Source: Priestia aryabhattai
GTDB taxonomy: Bacteria > Bacillota > Bacilli > Bacillales > Bacillaceae_H
Assembly: GCF_023715685.1 (NCBI RefSeq)
Contig: NZ_JAMBOQ010000002.1
Location: 1,054,001-1,118,000 of the forward strand
Length of the DNA: 64,000 nucleotides
Direction: 5' to 3'
A model generated the notes under the pieces. That model searched no databases. It was given only the letters and a program-made list of their open reading frames with translations, and had not been told where the DNA came from. A program made the translations under genes and the position numbers. Position 1 is the stretch's first letter; every line of letters starts with the position of its first letter. This document shows, one piece after another, positions 1 through 8,616 of the stretch.

Positions 1-5
1 TCTCT

Positions 6-482
6 TTAAAGTTCTTTGTAAGCCACTTTCCTATACGTAACAAAGCCTTCTTTTTCGTAAAAGCTCTCTGCAATCGTATTGTCACTCCAATAATCTAACT
101 CAATTGTATTTATGTCGTTTGCGCGAGCAATGTTATAGATTTCTTTCATCAAATTTGAGCCAAACCCTTTATTTTTATGATGTTCTGCAATATTTATTTG
201 ATGAACGTAAATTGACTCGTAAGTCTTTTTAAACACTGTTTCTGCATACTGCTTTATTTCTAGCCAAGCGAATCCTACATGTTGCCCTTCGTCTTCTGCT
301 AGAAGGAAGATAAACCTATCGTTTTCCATCATTTTTTTTAAAAATTCATTTATCTGATGAAAATCATATTTTTGAAAGTGCTGCGGGTATAATTCTACAT
401 GCAGTTGATGAACAGACTGATTAAGTTTGGTAACCTTATCAGCATCAAAAGTACGGCTAATCTTCAATTTTCTCTCTCCCAT
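6..482 (-). CDS. GNAT family N-acetyltransferase
   Basis: Protein of 158 residues with the GNAT pattern: a beta-strand region ending FAWLEIK, then the acetyl-CoA pyrophosphate loop region with HHKNKGFGSNLMKEI (Q/RxxGxG-like, here KNKGFG) around residues 100-115, and a C-terminal FYEKEGF motif typical of the last GNAT helix and strand. The substrate cannot be told from sequence. It stands alone at the window edge, on the same strand as the small gene upstream (starting near 764), about 25 bases away, so the two may be co-transcribed. The complete reading frame lies inside the window. The family assignment is firm; the function is unknown. Confidence 0.85.
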   Translation of the reverse strand: MGERKLKISRTFDADKVTKLNQSVHQLHVELYPQHFQKYDFHQINEFLKKMMENDRFIFLLAEDEGQHVGFAWLEIKQYAETVFKKTYESIYVHQINIAEHHKNKGFGSNLMKEIYNIARANDINTIELDYWSDNTIAESFYEKEGFVTYRKVAYKEL

Positions 483-506
483 ATATCTCGTATTTAGTAA
501 TGGTCG

Positions 507-764
507 TTATGAATTTATTTCATTTAATATAGCCGGTGCGTTTGATGTAAATAACAGATAGTTTTTATTGGTCGTTTTAATAAAGATTCGGTCAGTTGTT
601 CCGTACGGAGGGCCAATTCGAATGGCGTTTGCTTCTTTACCTCCATACGTGTCATCTTCCGTTACTTCAATAATGTCTTCTAACGGAATCGTAAAGTGTG
701 AAAGCTGCCATTTTATAATGAGATTACCGTTTGTTTTTTTGACACTAATAGTTGGTGTAAACAT
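507..764 (-). CDS. SunI/YnzG-like PH-domain protein
   Basis: Short protein (about 85 residues from the ATG at 764). Its pattern of beta strands, the phrase [17 protein letters not shown] and the ending [16 protein letters not shown] resemble the PH-like domain of the Bacillus SunI/YnzG family, whose founding member gives immunity to the lantibiotic-like peptide sublancin. No N-terminal membrane anchor is visible, unlike SunI itself, so an immunity role is not implied. The start at 764 is preferred over the ATG three codons upstream because that one overlaps the AGAGG ribosome binding site. No bacteriocin gene is seen nearby. Confidence 0.6.
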   Translation of the reverse strand: MFTPTISVKKTNGNLIIKWQLSHFTIPLEDIIEVTEDDTYGGKEANAIRIGPPYGTTDRIFIKTTNKNYLLFTSNAPAILNEINS

Positions 765-801
765 TTTATACATCCTCTTTGGTTTCTATTTTCCCTTAAC
801 T

Positions 802-1541
802 TTATCCCTCTACAACATGTTCTTTTATTTTTAAAATCTCTTCTTTCGGACAACCTTGAAAATAACCTCCATGATAACAAATAACATGCTCGATGTCGTA
901 GTGTAAGAATTTTTCAAGTGATTGTACTGCTTGTTCCATATCTAAGGTCGTTTGTTTAACAGGTCCCATCAGTTGTCCATTTGCCAATACTAAAGCATCC
1001 CCAGCAACCAGTGTTTTTGATCTCTTTAAATAAAAACTTACATGCCCAGGCGTATGTCCGGGAGTGAAAATAACTTCAATTTCTCCACAGTATGGGAGCA
1101 CTTGACTTCCTTTTAATACTATATCTACGCCAACTTTTGGAGGATTGTTATATAAATATTTTATTTCATCAGGTATAGCTTCTAGTTCTTCTTTACTCAT
1201 TCGACTCGCATTTGTTTTGATAAGCGGAAGTTTACTTCGATATACGGCTTATCAAATTCATGAGCATATACTATGATATTTTCACCTGATTTTTTTCGTA
1301 TATCGGTAGCACATCCTATATGATCTAGATCTTGATGTGTTAAAAGAATTGCTTGTAGCTGTTCCATAGACATATTTAATTCATTTAACGCCTCTTTAAG
1401 CTGATAGATTTGTCCAGGCATTCCTGTATCAATTAAAATAGCTTCATCGTTATTCCACACTAATGTCGGATTTAATGTTATATCTTGATCAAACGCTCTG
1501 GCAGTCAACTGTAGCATTTCAACACCTTCAGAAATTCTCAT
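802..1541 (-). pseudogene. MBL-fold metallo-hydrolase, frameshifted
   Basis: Two overlapping frames together form one metallo-beta-lactamase-fold hydrolase of about 245 residues. The first (1541 to 1197) has the N-terminal fold and the zinc motif THQDLDHIG (HxxxDH type). The second (1200 to 802) continues with TPGHTPGHVSFYL, the AGDAL motif and a late CYHGG histidine. Read past the break in the second frame, the lost segment is KLPLIKTNASRMSKEE, a normal family continuation of the PYIE segment. A single missing base near 1234-1236 (expected GGT AAA, found GT AAA on the coding strand) explains the break. The gene is either inactivated or the base was lost in sequencing. The original enzyme resembles B. 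subtilis YybB-type hydrolases. Confidence 0.85.
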
Positions 1542-1726
1542 CCCACACCCCTTTTCTTATTAAAATACAAAGGTTTTCAACCTTCATAATTGCTTAGCAT
1601 GCAGCGCTATTATTGAATTTTATCAATAAACAAAATAAAAACTAGACTGGAAAAAAATCACTTTTTATGTTATGATATTTATAGAATAAAACTTGATATG
1701 AGAGAATTTTTGAGATTTCTATAAAT

Positions 1727-1764
1727 AAAAAAGGTGAACCTTGTTGTCTAAGATTCACCTTTTT
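1727..1764 (-). terminator. Terminator after lysP
   Basis: Inverted repeat AAAAAGGTGAA / TTCACCTTTTT with a 16-base loop lies 34 bases past the lysP stop. On the minus strand the stem is followed by TTTTTTATTT, as expected for an intrinsic terminator closing the lysine catabolic unit. Confidence 0.8.
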
Positions 1765-1797
1765 AGCTTACATTCATCATTAGCCACTATAGCTTTT

Positions 1798-3279
1798 TTA
1801 TTTCTTATCCTCTTTTTGAATACACTCATGCAAAGGTACAACCTTCGTTTTCTTTGCTATTTTATATCCCCACCAAGTAGCTAAAAAGAGAGGAAGTCCG
1901 ATGTATGAGACCGTTAAGCCGTACCAATCAATTTTGTCAGAGAGTACTGCTTGATAGTTCTGTCCTAGAATAACGATGAGACACATTCCAAATGCAAGAA
2001 CAGGTCCTAGAGGGAACCATTTTGCTTTATACGCCAGCTCATCTATCTCTCTTCCTGAAGCGACATATGCCTTTCGGAAACGATAGTGGCTGACGGCAAT
2101 ACCAATCCACGCAATAAATCCGCTCATGCCTGAAGCGTTTAAAAGCCACATATACATTTGATCACCAAAAATTGATGTTAAAAAGGCAAGACCGCCAATA
2201 ATAGTGGTTAAAACAAGCGCGTTTACTGGAATCCCTCGACGATTAATTTTTCGAAGTGCTTTAGGTGCTTGCCCTTCATTTGCCATTGACCATAACATTC
2301 GCGTAGAAGCGTATAAGCCAGATGTTCCGGCTGATAAAACTGATGTAAGAATAACAGCATTCATCACCGAAGCAGCTGCAGCAATTCCTGCTTTTTCAAA
2401 AACAAGCGTAAATGGACTAACAGCAATGTTATCCACGTCTCCTCCTAAAAGAGATGGACTTGTGTAAGGAATGATAAGCCCGATCACAGCGATCGCTGCA
2501 ATATAAAATAGAAGAATACGCCAAAAGACTTGCCGAATGGCTTTTGGTATATTTTTTTGAGGGTTTTCACTTTCCCCCGCAGCAATACCGACTAGCTCTG
2601 TACCTTGAAAAGAAAACCCCGCGATAAAGAAAATGCTTAGTACGGACAGAAATCCGCCGTTGACCGGCGCTTCTTCTAATGTAAAGTTTTCAAAGCCAAT
2701 ATATTCACCGCCGAAGATGCCAAAGATCGTCAGAAGGCCCACACCGATAAACACAATGATGGTTACTACTTTCACGAGAGCAAACCAATATTCAGATTCT
2801 CCATAACTTTTTACAGATAGGAAATTAAGTAAAAAAATTAAGCCTAAAAACAAAGCGCTCCAGATAATACTTGGTACATCAGGGAACCAAAATTTCATGA
2901 TAATAGCAGAAGCAGCTATTTCTACAGCAAGTGTAACAGCCCAATTAAACCAGTAGTTCCAGCCGAGCGCAAACCCAAGCGCTGGATCTACATAATGACT
3001 GGCGTACGTTGAAAAAGAACCTGATACCGGCATAAACGTGGCCATTTCTCCAAGGCTAGTCATGAGAAAATAAACCATAATTCCAATGGCCCCGTAAGCA
3101 ATCAGTGCTCCTCCAGGTCCAGCCGTTTGGATGGAAGATCCCGTGGCTAGAAATAAACCCGTTCCTATTGAACCTCCAATGGCAATCATGGTCATATGAC
3201 GCGCTTTTAAATGGCGTTTTACATGCTTATCGTCCTGTTTTTTTTCTTCTTCATTACGATTTATATCGATCGCTTCCAT
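1798..3279 (-). CDS. lysP: Lysine-specific permease LysP
   Basis: Amino acid permease of 493 residues in the APC superfamily with about 12 hydrophobic segments. The similarity to E. coli LysP as I remember it is close throughout: HLKARHMTMIAIGGSIGTGL near residue 25, MVYFLMTSLGE, GFALGWNYWFNWAVT, FSFQGTELVGIAAGESE, the late SGFIAWIGIAVSHYRFR segment and LGQNY near the C-terminus. The known job is proton-driven lysine import at the cytoplasmic membrane. It is the last gene of the lysine catabolic island, after kamA and yokU, which fits substrate uptake. A hairpin at 3342-3368 separates it from yokU, so expression may depend on read-through or a weak own promoter. No L-box is seen in the 100 bases upstream. 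Confidence 0.9.
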   Translation of the reverse strand: MEAIDINRNEEEKKQDDKHVKRHLKARHMTMIAIGGSIGTGLFLATGSSIQTAGPGGALIAYGAIGIMVYFLMTSLGEMATFMPVSGSFSTYASHYVDPALGFALGWNYWFNWAVTLAVEIAASAIIMKFWFPDVPSIIWSALFLGLIFLLNFLSVKSYGESEYWFALVKVVTIIVFIGVGLLTIFGIFGGEYIGFENFTLEEAPVNGGFLSVLSIFFIAGFSFQGTELVGIAAGESENPQKNIPKAIRQVFWRILLFYIAAIAVIGLIIPYTSPSLLGGDVDNIAVSPFTLVFEKAGIAAAASVMNAVILTSVLSAGTSGLYASTRMLWSMANEGQAPKALRKINRRGIPVNALVLTTIIGGLAFLTSIFGDQMYMWLLNASGMSGFIAWIGIAVSHYRFRKAYVASGREIDELAYKAKWFPLGPVLAFGMCLIVILGQNYQAVLSDKIDWYGLTVSYIGLPLFLATWWGYKIAKKTKVVPLHECIQKEDKK

Positions 3280-3341
3280 ACTTACCCCACCTTTATAAAT
3301 GAACTATGCGAACATGTTTAACGTAAAGCGTATAAGAATAT

Positions 3342-3368
3342 CCATCTCCTATAAAAAGTAGGAGATGG
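3342..3368 (-). terminator. Hairpin between yokU and lysP
   Basis: Perfect 10-base inverted repeat CCATCTCCTA / TAGGAGATGG with a 7-base loop, 12 bases past the yokU stop. The minus-strand downstream tract is only TATTCTTAT, so termination is probably partial and could let some transcripts run into lysP. Confidence 0.55.
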
Positions 3369-3380
3369 ACCCTTCATTGC

Positions 3381-3659
3381 TTACTTTGAAAAATCAAAGT
3401 AGTTTCGTTTTAATAGACGAGGCAAGCTCATAAGTTGTTCGTACGTTACACTTTTTTCTAAGGCAGAGGTGTTGATTAAAAACAGTTGATCTTCAATGTG
3501 CCCAACCGTTTCATCTGTTTGATACGTAATTCCGCATTCTGAACATGTAATGGAAGGCGTCTCTTTAATTTCTATGGCTTTTGTACCGTCAGGAAGCTCC
3601 CAATAAACCGTTGCATCCGTCTCCTTCGCTTCATATGATTCGCACCATTGGCACTTCAA
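3381..3659 (-). CDS. yokU: YokU-family small zinc-ribbon-like protein
   Basis: Protein of 92 residues with two CxxC pairs (CQWC near the N-terminus and CSEC about 36 residues later), suggesting a bound metal, probably zinc. The family, named after B. subtilis YokU, is often found beside lysine 2,3-aminomutase genes in Bacillus; its biochemical role is unknown to me. Here it follows kamA directly with a 2-base gap and is clearly in the same transcription unit. An accessory role for the radical enzyme is only a guess from position. Confidence 0.7.
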   Translation of the reverse strand: MKCQWCESYEAKETDATVYWELPDGTKAIEIKETPSITCSECGITYQTDETVGHIEDQLFLINTSALEKSVTYEQLMSLPRLLKRNYFDFSK

Positions 3660-3661
3660 TA

Positions 3662-5071
3662 TTATTCCTCCTTTGCTCCCGCCGTTTCGTATTTCTTCAT
3701 TTGCGTTTCAAATTTTTTCTCTTTTAATTGATCGCGCTTTTCACGCTTGTCTTTCAAAGAGCTGTGCTCTGGATTTTGGTGATACGTTTTCCGGCGGTCA
3801 AGACGGTTTAGACCTTCTGGGGTTAAGTTGAACTTTGTATCATCAATAATCGAAAGAACACCGTTGCTTTCAAATTTTTCAAACACTTCAGGATATACTT
3901 TTTTATAAAATTCTTCTGCGCTGCCACCTTGATAATTTTGCGGCTCCGGATAAGATGTAATAACACCTTCAAAGTTTCGGAGCACCACTTTATTGGAGCT
4001 TTGAGAAATAATGTAGTTTGGCTGCAACGGAATTTTACCGCCTCCCCCAGGAGCATCTACGATAAACGTAGGAACTGCATAGCCGGACGTATGCCCGCGA
4101 AGTCCTTCCATAATTTCTAGACCTTTACTGATTGGTGCACGGAAATGGCCGATTCCTTCTGATAAATCACATTGATAAATATAGTAAGGACGCACGCGAA
4201 TTTTTACTAAATCATGCATAAGCTGCTTCATGATTGGCACGCTGTCGTTAATTCCGGCTAAAATAACGGCTTGGTTCCCAACTGGAACTCCTGCATTTGC
4301 AAGCATTTCACAGGCACGCTTTGATTCTTCTGTGATTTCAATTGATGTGTTAAAGTGCGTATTTAGCCAAACCGGATGATATTTCTTTAAGATGTTGCAC
4401 AAATTTTCTGTAATGCGCTGAGGGAATACTACCGGCGCTCTTGTACCAATACGAATAATTTCTACGTGCGGAATATCACGCAAATTCTTCAAAATGTATT
4501 CTAAAATATTGTCATTGATTAATAGGCCGTCTCCTCCGGAAATTAATACATCACGAATTTGAGGATTGGCTGCAATATAATTAATAGCTGTATCCAGCTG
4601 TTTTTTTGGAACGCCCATTCCGATTTGTCCTGAAAAACGTCTTCTTGTACAGTAGCGGCAGTACATAGAACATTGATTTGTAACTAAAAACAGCACGCGG
4701 TCGGGATAACGGTGCGTTAAACCAGGAACCGGTGAATCTTCATCTTCGTGAAGCGGATCTTCTAAATCATACCTTGTTTTATGCAGTTCTTCTGAAATAG
4801 GAACGGACTGCATTCTGATTGGACATTTCGGATCATTCTCATCCATTAACCATGCGTAATAAGGAGTGATGTTTAACGGAATCGTTTTGGTTGCGATTTT
4901 TACACCTTCTTCTTCTTGAGATGTTAGATTTATGACTTTCTTTAAATCTTCTAATGTTTTAATCGTGTTTGTCAGCTGCCATACCCAGTCATTCCACTGC
5001 TCGTCCGTTACATCTTTCCAAAGCTCGATTTCTTTCCAGTGTCTGCTTGCTTTATATAATGTATTTTTCAT
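3662..5071 (-). CDS. kamA: L-lysine 2,3-aminomutase KamA
   Basis: Radical SAM enzyme of 469 residues that converts L-lysine to L-beta-lysine using a 4Fe-4S cluster, S-adenosylmethionine and PLP. The cluster motif CxxxCxxC is at C134, C138 and C141 (CSMYCRYC), followed by TRRRFSG. The PLP-binding lysine is probably K346 in APGGGGKIPLQ. SGGDGL near residue 180 matches the SAM-binding GGDPL-type motif of the family. The ribosome binding site GGAGGG precedes the ATG at 5071. It sits between the GNAT gene and yokU. In B. subtilis the kamA (yodO) gene ends the yodT-S-R-Q-P operon; the same partners occur here together with extra genes. This is the committed step of the proposed lysine-to-succinate route. 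Confidence 0.95.
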   Translation of the reverse strand: MKNTLYKASRHWKEIELWKDVTDEQWNDWVWQLTNTIKTLEDLKKVINLTSQEEEGVKIATKTIPLNITPYYAWLMDENDPKCPIRMQSVPISEELHKTRYDLEDPLHEDEDSPVPGLTHRYPDRVLFLVTNQCSMYCRYCTRRRFSGQIGMGVPKKQLDTAINYIAANPQIRDVLISGGDGLLINDNILEYILKNLRDIPHVEIIRIGTRAPVVFPQRITENLCNILKKYHPVWLNTHFNTSIEITEESKRACEMLANAGVPVGNQAVILAGINDSVPIMKQLMHDLVKIRVRPYYIYQCDLSEGIGHFRAPISKGLEIMEGLRGHTSGYAVPTFIVDAPGGGGKIPLQPNYIISQSSNKVVLRNFEGVITSYPEPQNYQGGSAEEFYKKVYPEVFEKFESNGVLSIIDDTKFNLTPEGLNRLDRRKTYHQNPEHSSLKDKREKRDQLKEKKFETQMKKYETAGAKEE

Positions 5072-5113
5072 TTTATATTCCCTCCAAAGTTCATTTTTTG
5101 AATAGATTTTCCA

Positions 5114-5593
5114 CTAAGAGATTGACCGCACCATATAATAACGATCTTCTCCTTCGCCAAACTCTCCTGCTCGTGTTTCTTTAATCATAAAGCCCATTTT
5201 TTTATACAGCTTCACAGCGCCTTCATTTTTTACATTCACAGTCAAACAAACGCTTTCAAAATTATCTTTTTTTAGAATCGAAAATATTTCTTCTAAAAAA
5301 AGTTGTCCAATTCCGCTTCCTTGTTTGTCAGAGCGGACGTAGAAACCAAAGATATAAGCCTTTTTGACATCTTTGTAATCTCGAAGCAGCTCGCAAATGG
5401 CAATTGGCCTTGCGTCATTTTCCCGGAAATATTGAATGAGCTTGCCGTAGCGGGCTAAAGGTACAAGCGTCTGTTCATCAACGGCTCCCATGCCCGGAAA
5501 TGCATCTTTTTCAAGTTCAATCATCACCTTTTGCTGCTCGGGACTTAACGACTCTGGGACTTCGATATAGTACTGCTCTTTTAATGCATCCAT
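5114..5593 (-). CDS. GNAT acetyltransferase, candidate beta-lysine N-acetyltransferase
   Basis: Protein of 159 residues with a clear GNAT core: FGFYVRSDKQGSGIGQLFLEE (acetyl-CoA loop, Q-G-S-G-I-G) near residues 88-105 and LYKKMGF near 138. It lies immediately upstream of kamA in the operon, the position of yodP in B. subtilis, whose AblB/YodP-type products acetylate beta-lysine at N6. It is shorter than those proteins and I cannot show common descent, so the role is inferred from position. In the proposed pathway it would make N6-acetyl-beta-lysine, protecting the 6-amino group before transamination. Alternatively it acetylates some other amine. Confidence 0.7.
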   Translation of the reverse strand: MDALKEQYYIEVPESLSPEQQKVMIELEKDAFPGMGAVDEQTLVPLARYGKLIQYFRENDARPIAICELLRDYKDVKKAYIFGFYVRSDKQGSGIGQLFLEEIFSILKKDNFESVCLTVNVKNEGAVKLYKKMGFMIKETRAGEFGEGEDRYYMVRSIS

Positions 5594-7101
5594 TTCTCTT
5601 TCCTCCTTTTTTCACTTTCATATTTTGCATCTTGCAGCGGCCATATTGGGCTTGGAAGGTGCCGATAATTAAAGGTCGTTAAGCGATTTGATGCTACGCC
5701 AGGGGCATCAACATAGATGATAGAGCCTACAAGTGGTTCAAAGGCAGCTCTGAAATGATTTTTAGCTTTTAAACCAATGATTTTTTTCGTCGCTGGCTCA
5801 ATGCCAATGTGGCGAAAAAGTTCAGGATCATTGGCTGATACCGGCCTTCCAATCAGCAAAATGTCCATTTCTCCTACTTGAATATGAGCTGCACCTTTTA
5901 CATTTACTTTTAAATGCTGATTAAACGGTCCTGAATTGTAAAACTCACCTTCTGATAAAGCAATGACCTTGGCTTCAACTTTAATGGGCTTTCCGAACTC
6001 AGGAGAGACTTTCCCTCCTAAGGAAAGAGAGACGTAATTTCCTATTCCCGCTTGCACGCATTTTTTGATAGAGTCAGGGTCGTAAAGACCTCCAAACAGC
6101 GTCCCCGGCATATTTAGCTTCAGCATGTATTCCAAAAGCTCTGTTGTATCGCCGCTTCCGCAGCTTAAAGGATTGTCCGCTATATCAGCGAGCACTGTCG
6201 GCTTTGTGTTTGATAGTTTTAACGCTGTTTGCACACCTTCTTCAACGGTAGGCAAATCCATGATAAATTCTTCTTTTATACTCCAAAACTGAGAAGCTAG
6301 TGCATTTGCTACTTTTTCTGCTTTTTCAGGATTCAAAGCAGCTACGAGCACGCTTGCTCCGGCGATTGGAATATCAGAATACGGAAAGCCTCCAAAAACG
6401 GAAACATTGTATACGTCTGCTTCTTGCTCGGCTTGTTTAGCAAGGTCAATCATTTTTTTCATAGGCCCTTTTGCAGTTCGCATATTAATTGACGGCAAAA
6501 GCATAGGCAATTTCTTTAAAGATGCATAATAGAGAGCGCTTTCTTTTATTTGTGTTAAAAGTGCTTGCGCTGCATTTACCCCTTGTTCATACATATCAAC
6601 ATGAGGATATGTTTTAAAACCGAAATGAAGCGGCGTGTACTTAAGCATATCTTCACTGATATTTGCATGCATATCGAGCGTAGTAGCAATGGGAACGTCA
6701 CTTCCTATACAGCCTCTTATCTGATGTAGCAAATGGGCTTCAGGATCAAAAAGATGTTCTACTACCATTGCACCGTGCAAAGCAATTAACAAACCGTCCA
6801 GCGGGCCGACATGAGTAAGTACATGCAGTATCTGCTGTTCAATTGTGCAATAAGCTTCAGAAGATACAATCCCGGACGGAATCGCTGCTGCACAAACAAG
6901 GGGAACGATTTCTACTTGCTCATCTTGCTTTAATACATCTAAAAATCCTCCTACTTCTGTTTTGGTTCCTGAGTATGCTTTATATATTTCCGTTCCAACA
7001 AAATATCCTTCTTGTACAAACTGTTCTATCTCTGTTTTTAATGGACTAAAGCTGTGAGATTCATGATAAAAAAAGGCAATGCCAATGCGATGTGAAGACA
7101 T
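5581..7101 (-). CDS. M81-family (MlrC-like) metallo-hydrolase, candidate deacetylase
   Basis: Protein of 506 residues beginning MSSHRIGIAFFYHESHSFSP and carrying the M81/DUF1485 features seen in microcystinase C (MlrC) relatives: IALHGAM near residue 110, TTLDMHANIS near 145, and the ADIADNPLSCGSGDTTELLE glycine-rich region. The family consists of metal-dependent hydrolases, several acting on amides or peptides. The start at 7101 is chosen because AAGGAGG lies 5 bases upstream; an earlier in-frame start would run into the preceding dehydrogenase gene. B. subtilis has an M20-type deacetylase (YodQ) in the equivalent operon, so this enzyme may replace it as 4-acetamidobutyrate deacetylase. That is inference. 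It overlaps the next gene by 13 bases. Confidence 0.8.
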   Translation of the reverse strand: MSSHRIGIAFFYHESHSFSPLKTEIEQFVQEGYFVGTEIYKAYSGTKTEVGGFLDVLKQDEQVEIVPLVCAAAIPSGIVSSEAYCTIEQQILHVLTHVGPLDGLLIALHGAMVVEHLFDPEAHLLHQIRGCIGSDVPIATTLDMHANISEDMLKYTPLHFGFKTYPHVDMYEQGVNAAQALLTQIKESALYYASLKKLPMLLPSINMRTAKGPMKKMIDLAKQAEQEADVYNVSVFGGFPYSDIPIAGASVLVAALNPEKAEKVANALASQFWSIKEEFIMDLPTVEEGVQTALKLSNTKPTVLADIADNPLSCGSGDTTELLEYMLKLNMPGTLFGGLYDPDSIKKCVQAGIGNYVSLSLGGKVSPEFGKPIKVEAKVIALSEGEFYNSGPFNQHLKVNVKGAAHIQVGEMDILLIGRPVSANDPELFRHIGIEPATKKIIGLKAKNHFRAAFEPLVGSIIYVDAPGVASNRLTTFNYRHLPSPIWPLQDAKYESEKRRKEKWMH

Positions 7102-7130
7102 GTGCTCCTCCTTTTCGCTAAGGTGCGAGA

Positions 7131-8588
7131 TTAATAGTTGGTGTAGACAGACTTCCATTCTGTCATAACATCAAATGCATGATGAGAAACTTCCCTGTGG
7201 CCGTTGCCAGACATTTTCATCCCTCCGAATGCTACCCCCATTTCAGCATTAGATGTTCCGTTATTGATATAGACTAACCCGCTAACAGCCTCTTTAGCTG
7301 CTCGGCTGGCGTAATGCAAGCTGCTTGTATAAATAGAAGTGGAAAGCCCGTACATCGTCCCATTATTGACGCTCATTGCTTCTTCATAGCCCTCTACTTC
7401 AATAAAAGCAAGCACAGGACCAAATATCTCTTCTTGAGCAATTGTATGGTTAGAACGGACGTTATCGATGATAGTAGGCGTGTAATAACAAGTACCTAAC
7501 TCTGATAAAGCATGACCTCCGAGCGCAATATTCCCGCCTTCTTCTACCGCTTTTTGTACGTAATTTTCTACCAAACGGCCCTGCTGTTCATTTACAAGCG
7601 GGCCTATCACAACCCCTTGTTCAAGACCATTTCCAATCTTCATTTCTTTTGTAAGAGCTACTACTTTTTTCAAAAGCTCTTCTTTGACTGATCGTTCCAC
7701 AATAACTCTGCTAGCTGCCGTACAGCGCTGCCCCGTTGTCGTAAATGCTGATTTGACAATTCCTTCTGCTGCTTTATCCAAATCGGCATCTTTTAATACG
7801 ATAACCGCGTTTTTCCCTCCTAGCTCTAATGAAATGCGTTTTAAGGTTTTGCTGCTCATTTCTGCTAATTGTTGCCCAACTTCCGTAGAACCTGTAAATG
7901 AGATGATTTTCACTTCAGGGTGCGTAGCAAGCTTTTGTCCAACGATTCTACCCGATCCTGTAAGCAAGTTAACTGTTCCTTTTGGAAGTCCCGCAGCGTG
8001 TAATACTTCCATAAAAATCTTCGCTGAAAGCGCCACTTCTGAAGCCGGCTTCCAGACAACGGTATTGCCAGCGATTAAAGCGGCAAACATTTTATAAGAA
8101 GCGAGAGAAACAGGAAAGTTCCAAGGTGTAATGCATGCCACAACTCCAAGCGGTTCGCGCACCATTTTTATATCTCGGTCAGGAAAGCCAGCGGGCACTA
8201 TTTCGCCAAACAAGCGCCTTCCTTCTCCTGCCATATACTGAGCTGTTGCAATGACAACTCCAACTTCCCCTATGGATTCTGCCAGCGGCTTTCCCATCTC
8301 TTTTGTCATCACTTGAGCTAGCTCTTCTTTTCTGTTTTCAAAAAGCTCAGCTGCTTTTGTTAAAAATGCTGCACGTTCAGGAATAGATGTATTTTTCCAG
8401 TGGCTGTAGGCTGCACTAGCCGCTTTTACCGCATCATCTACTTGACCAGCCGTAGCGGCTGCGCACGTTCCGACGAGCTCTTGTGTTGCAGGATTTATGC
8501 TTTCAAAATAGGTTTGCTTTTCTTCACTTACCCACTCTCCATTAATATATAAATTTCCTTGTAACAGTTCGGTTTTAATCTGACTCAT
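7131..8588 (-). CDS. NAD(P)-dependent aldehyde dehydrogenase, likely succinate-semialdehyde type
   Basis: Aldehyde dehydrogenase of 485 residues. Catalytic cysteine C289 is in TTGQRCTAAS, the general base E255 in ISLELGGKN, and the cofactor loop is FTGSTEVG near residue 231; TPWNFP is near 154. The length and the adjacent GABA-type aminotransferase gene suggest a succinate-semialdehyde dehydrogenase (GabD-like), oxidising the aldehyde left after transamination of 4-aminobutyrate. It could act on other omega-oxo acids. It is followed by the M81 gene after a 29-base gap and preceded by the aminotransferase gene after 28 bases. Confidence 0.85.
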   Translation of the reverse strand: MSQIKTELLQGNLYINGEWVSEEKQTYFESINPATQELVGTCAAATAGQVDDAVKAASAAYSHWKNTSIPERAAFLTKAAELFENRKEELAQVMTKEMGKPLAESIGEVGVVIATAQYMAGEGRRLFGEIVPAGFPDRDIKMVREPLGVVACITPWNFPVSLASYKMFAALIAGNTVVWKPASEVALSAKIFMEVLHAAGLPKGTVNLLTGSGRIVGQKLATHPEVKIISFTGSTEVGQQLAEMSSKTLKRISLELGGKNAVIVLKDADLDKAAEGIVKSAFTTTGQRCTAASRVIVERSVKEELLKKVVALTKEMKIGNGLEQGVVIGPLVNEQQGRLVENYVQKAVEEGGNIALGGHALSELGTCYYTPTIIDNVRSNHTIAQEEIFGPVLAFIEVEGYEEAMSVNNGTMYGLSTSIYTSSLHYASRAAKEAVSGLVYINNGTSNAEMGVAFGGMKMSGNGHREVSHHAFDVMTEWKSVYTNY

Positions 8589-8616
8589 ATTGTTATCCTT
8601 CCTTTCATTTAAAAAG

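Noticed and set aside
3280..3380. Lysine riboswitch before lysP
   Set aside because: The space is only about 100 bases and none of the L-box core sequences are present.
7684..8097. Plus-strand frame of 137 codons inside the aldehyde dehydrogenase gene
   Set aside because: Antisense shadow of a strongly conserved enzyme; no ribosome site or family match.
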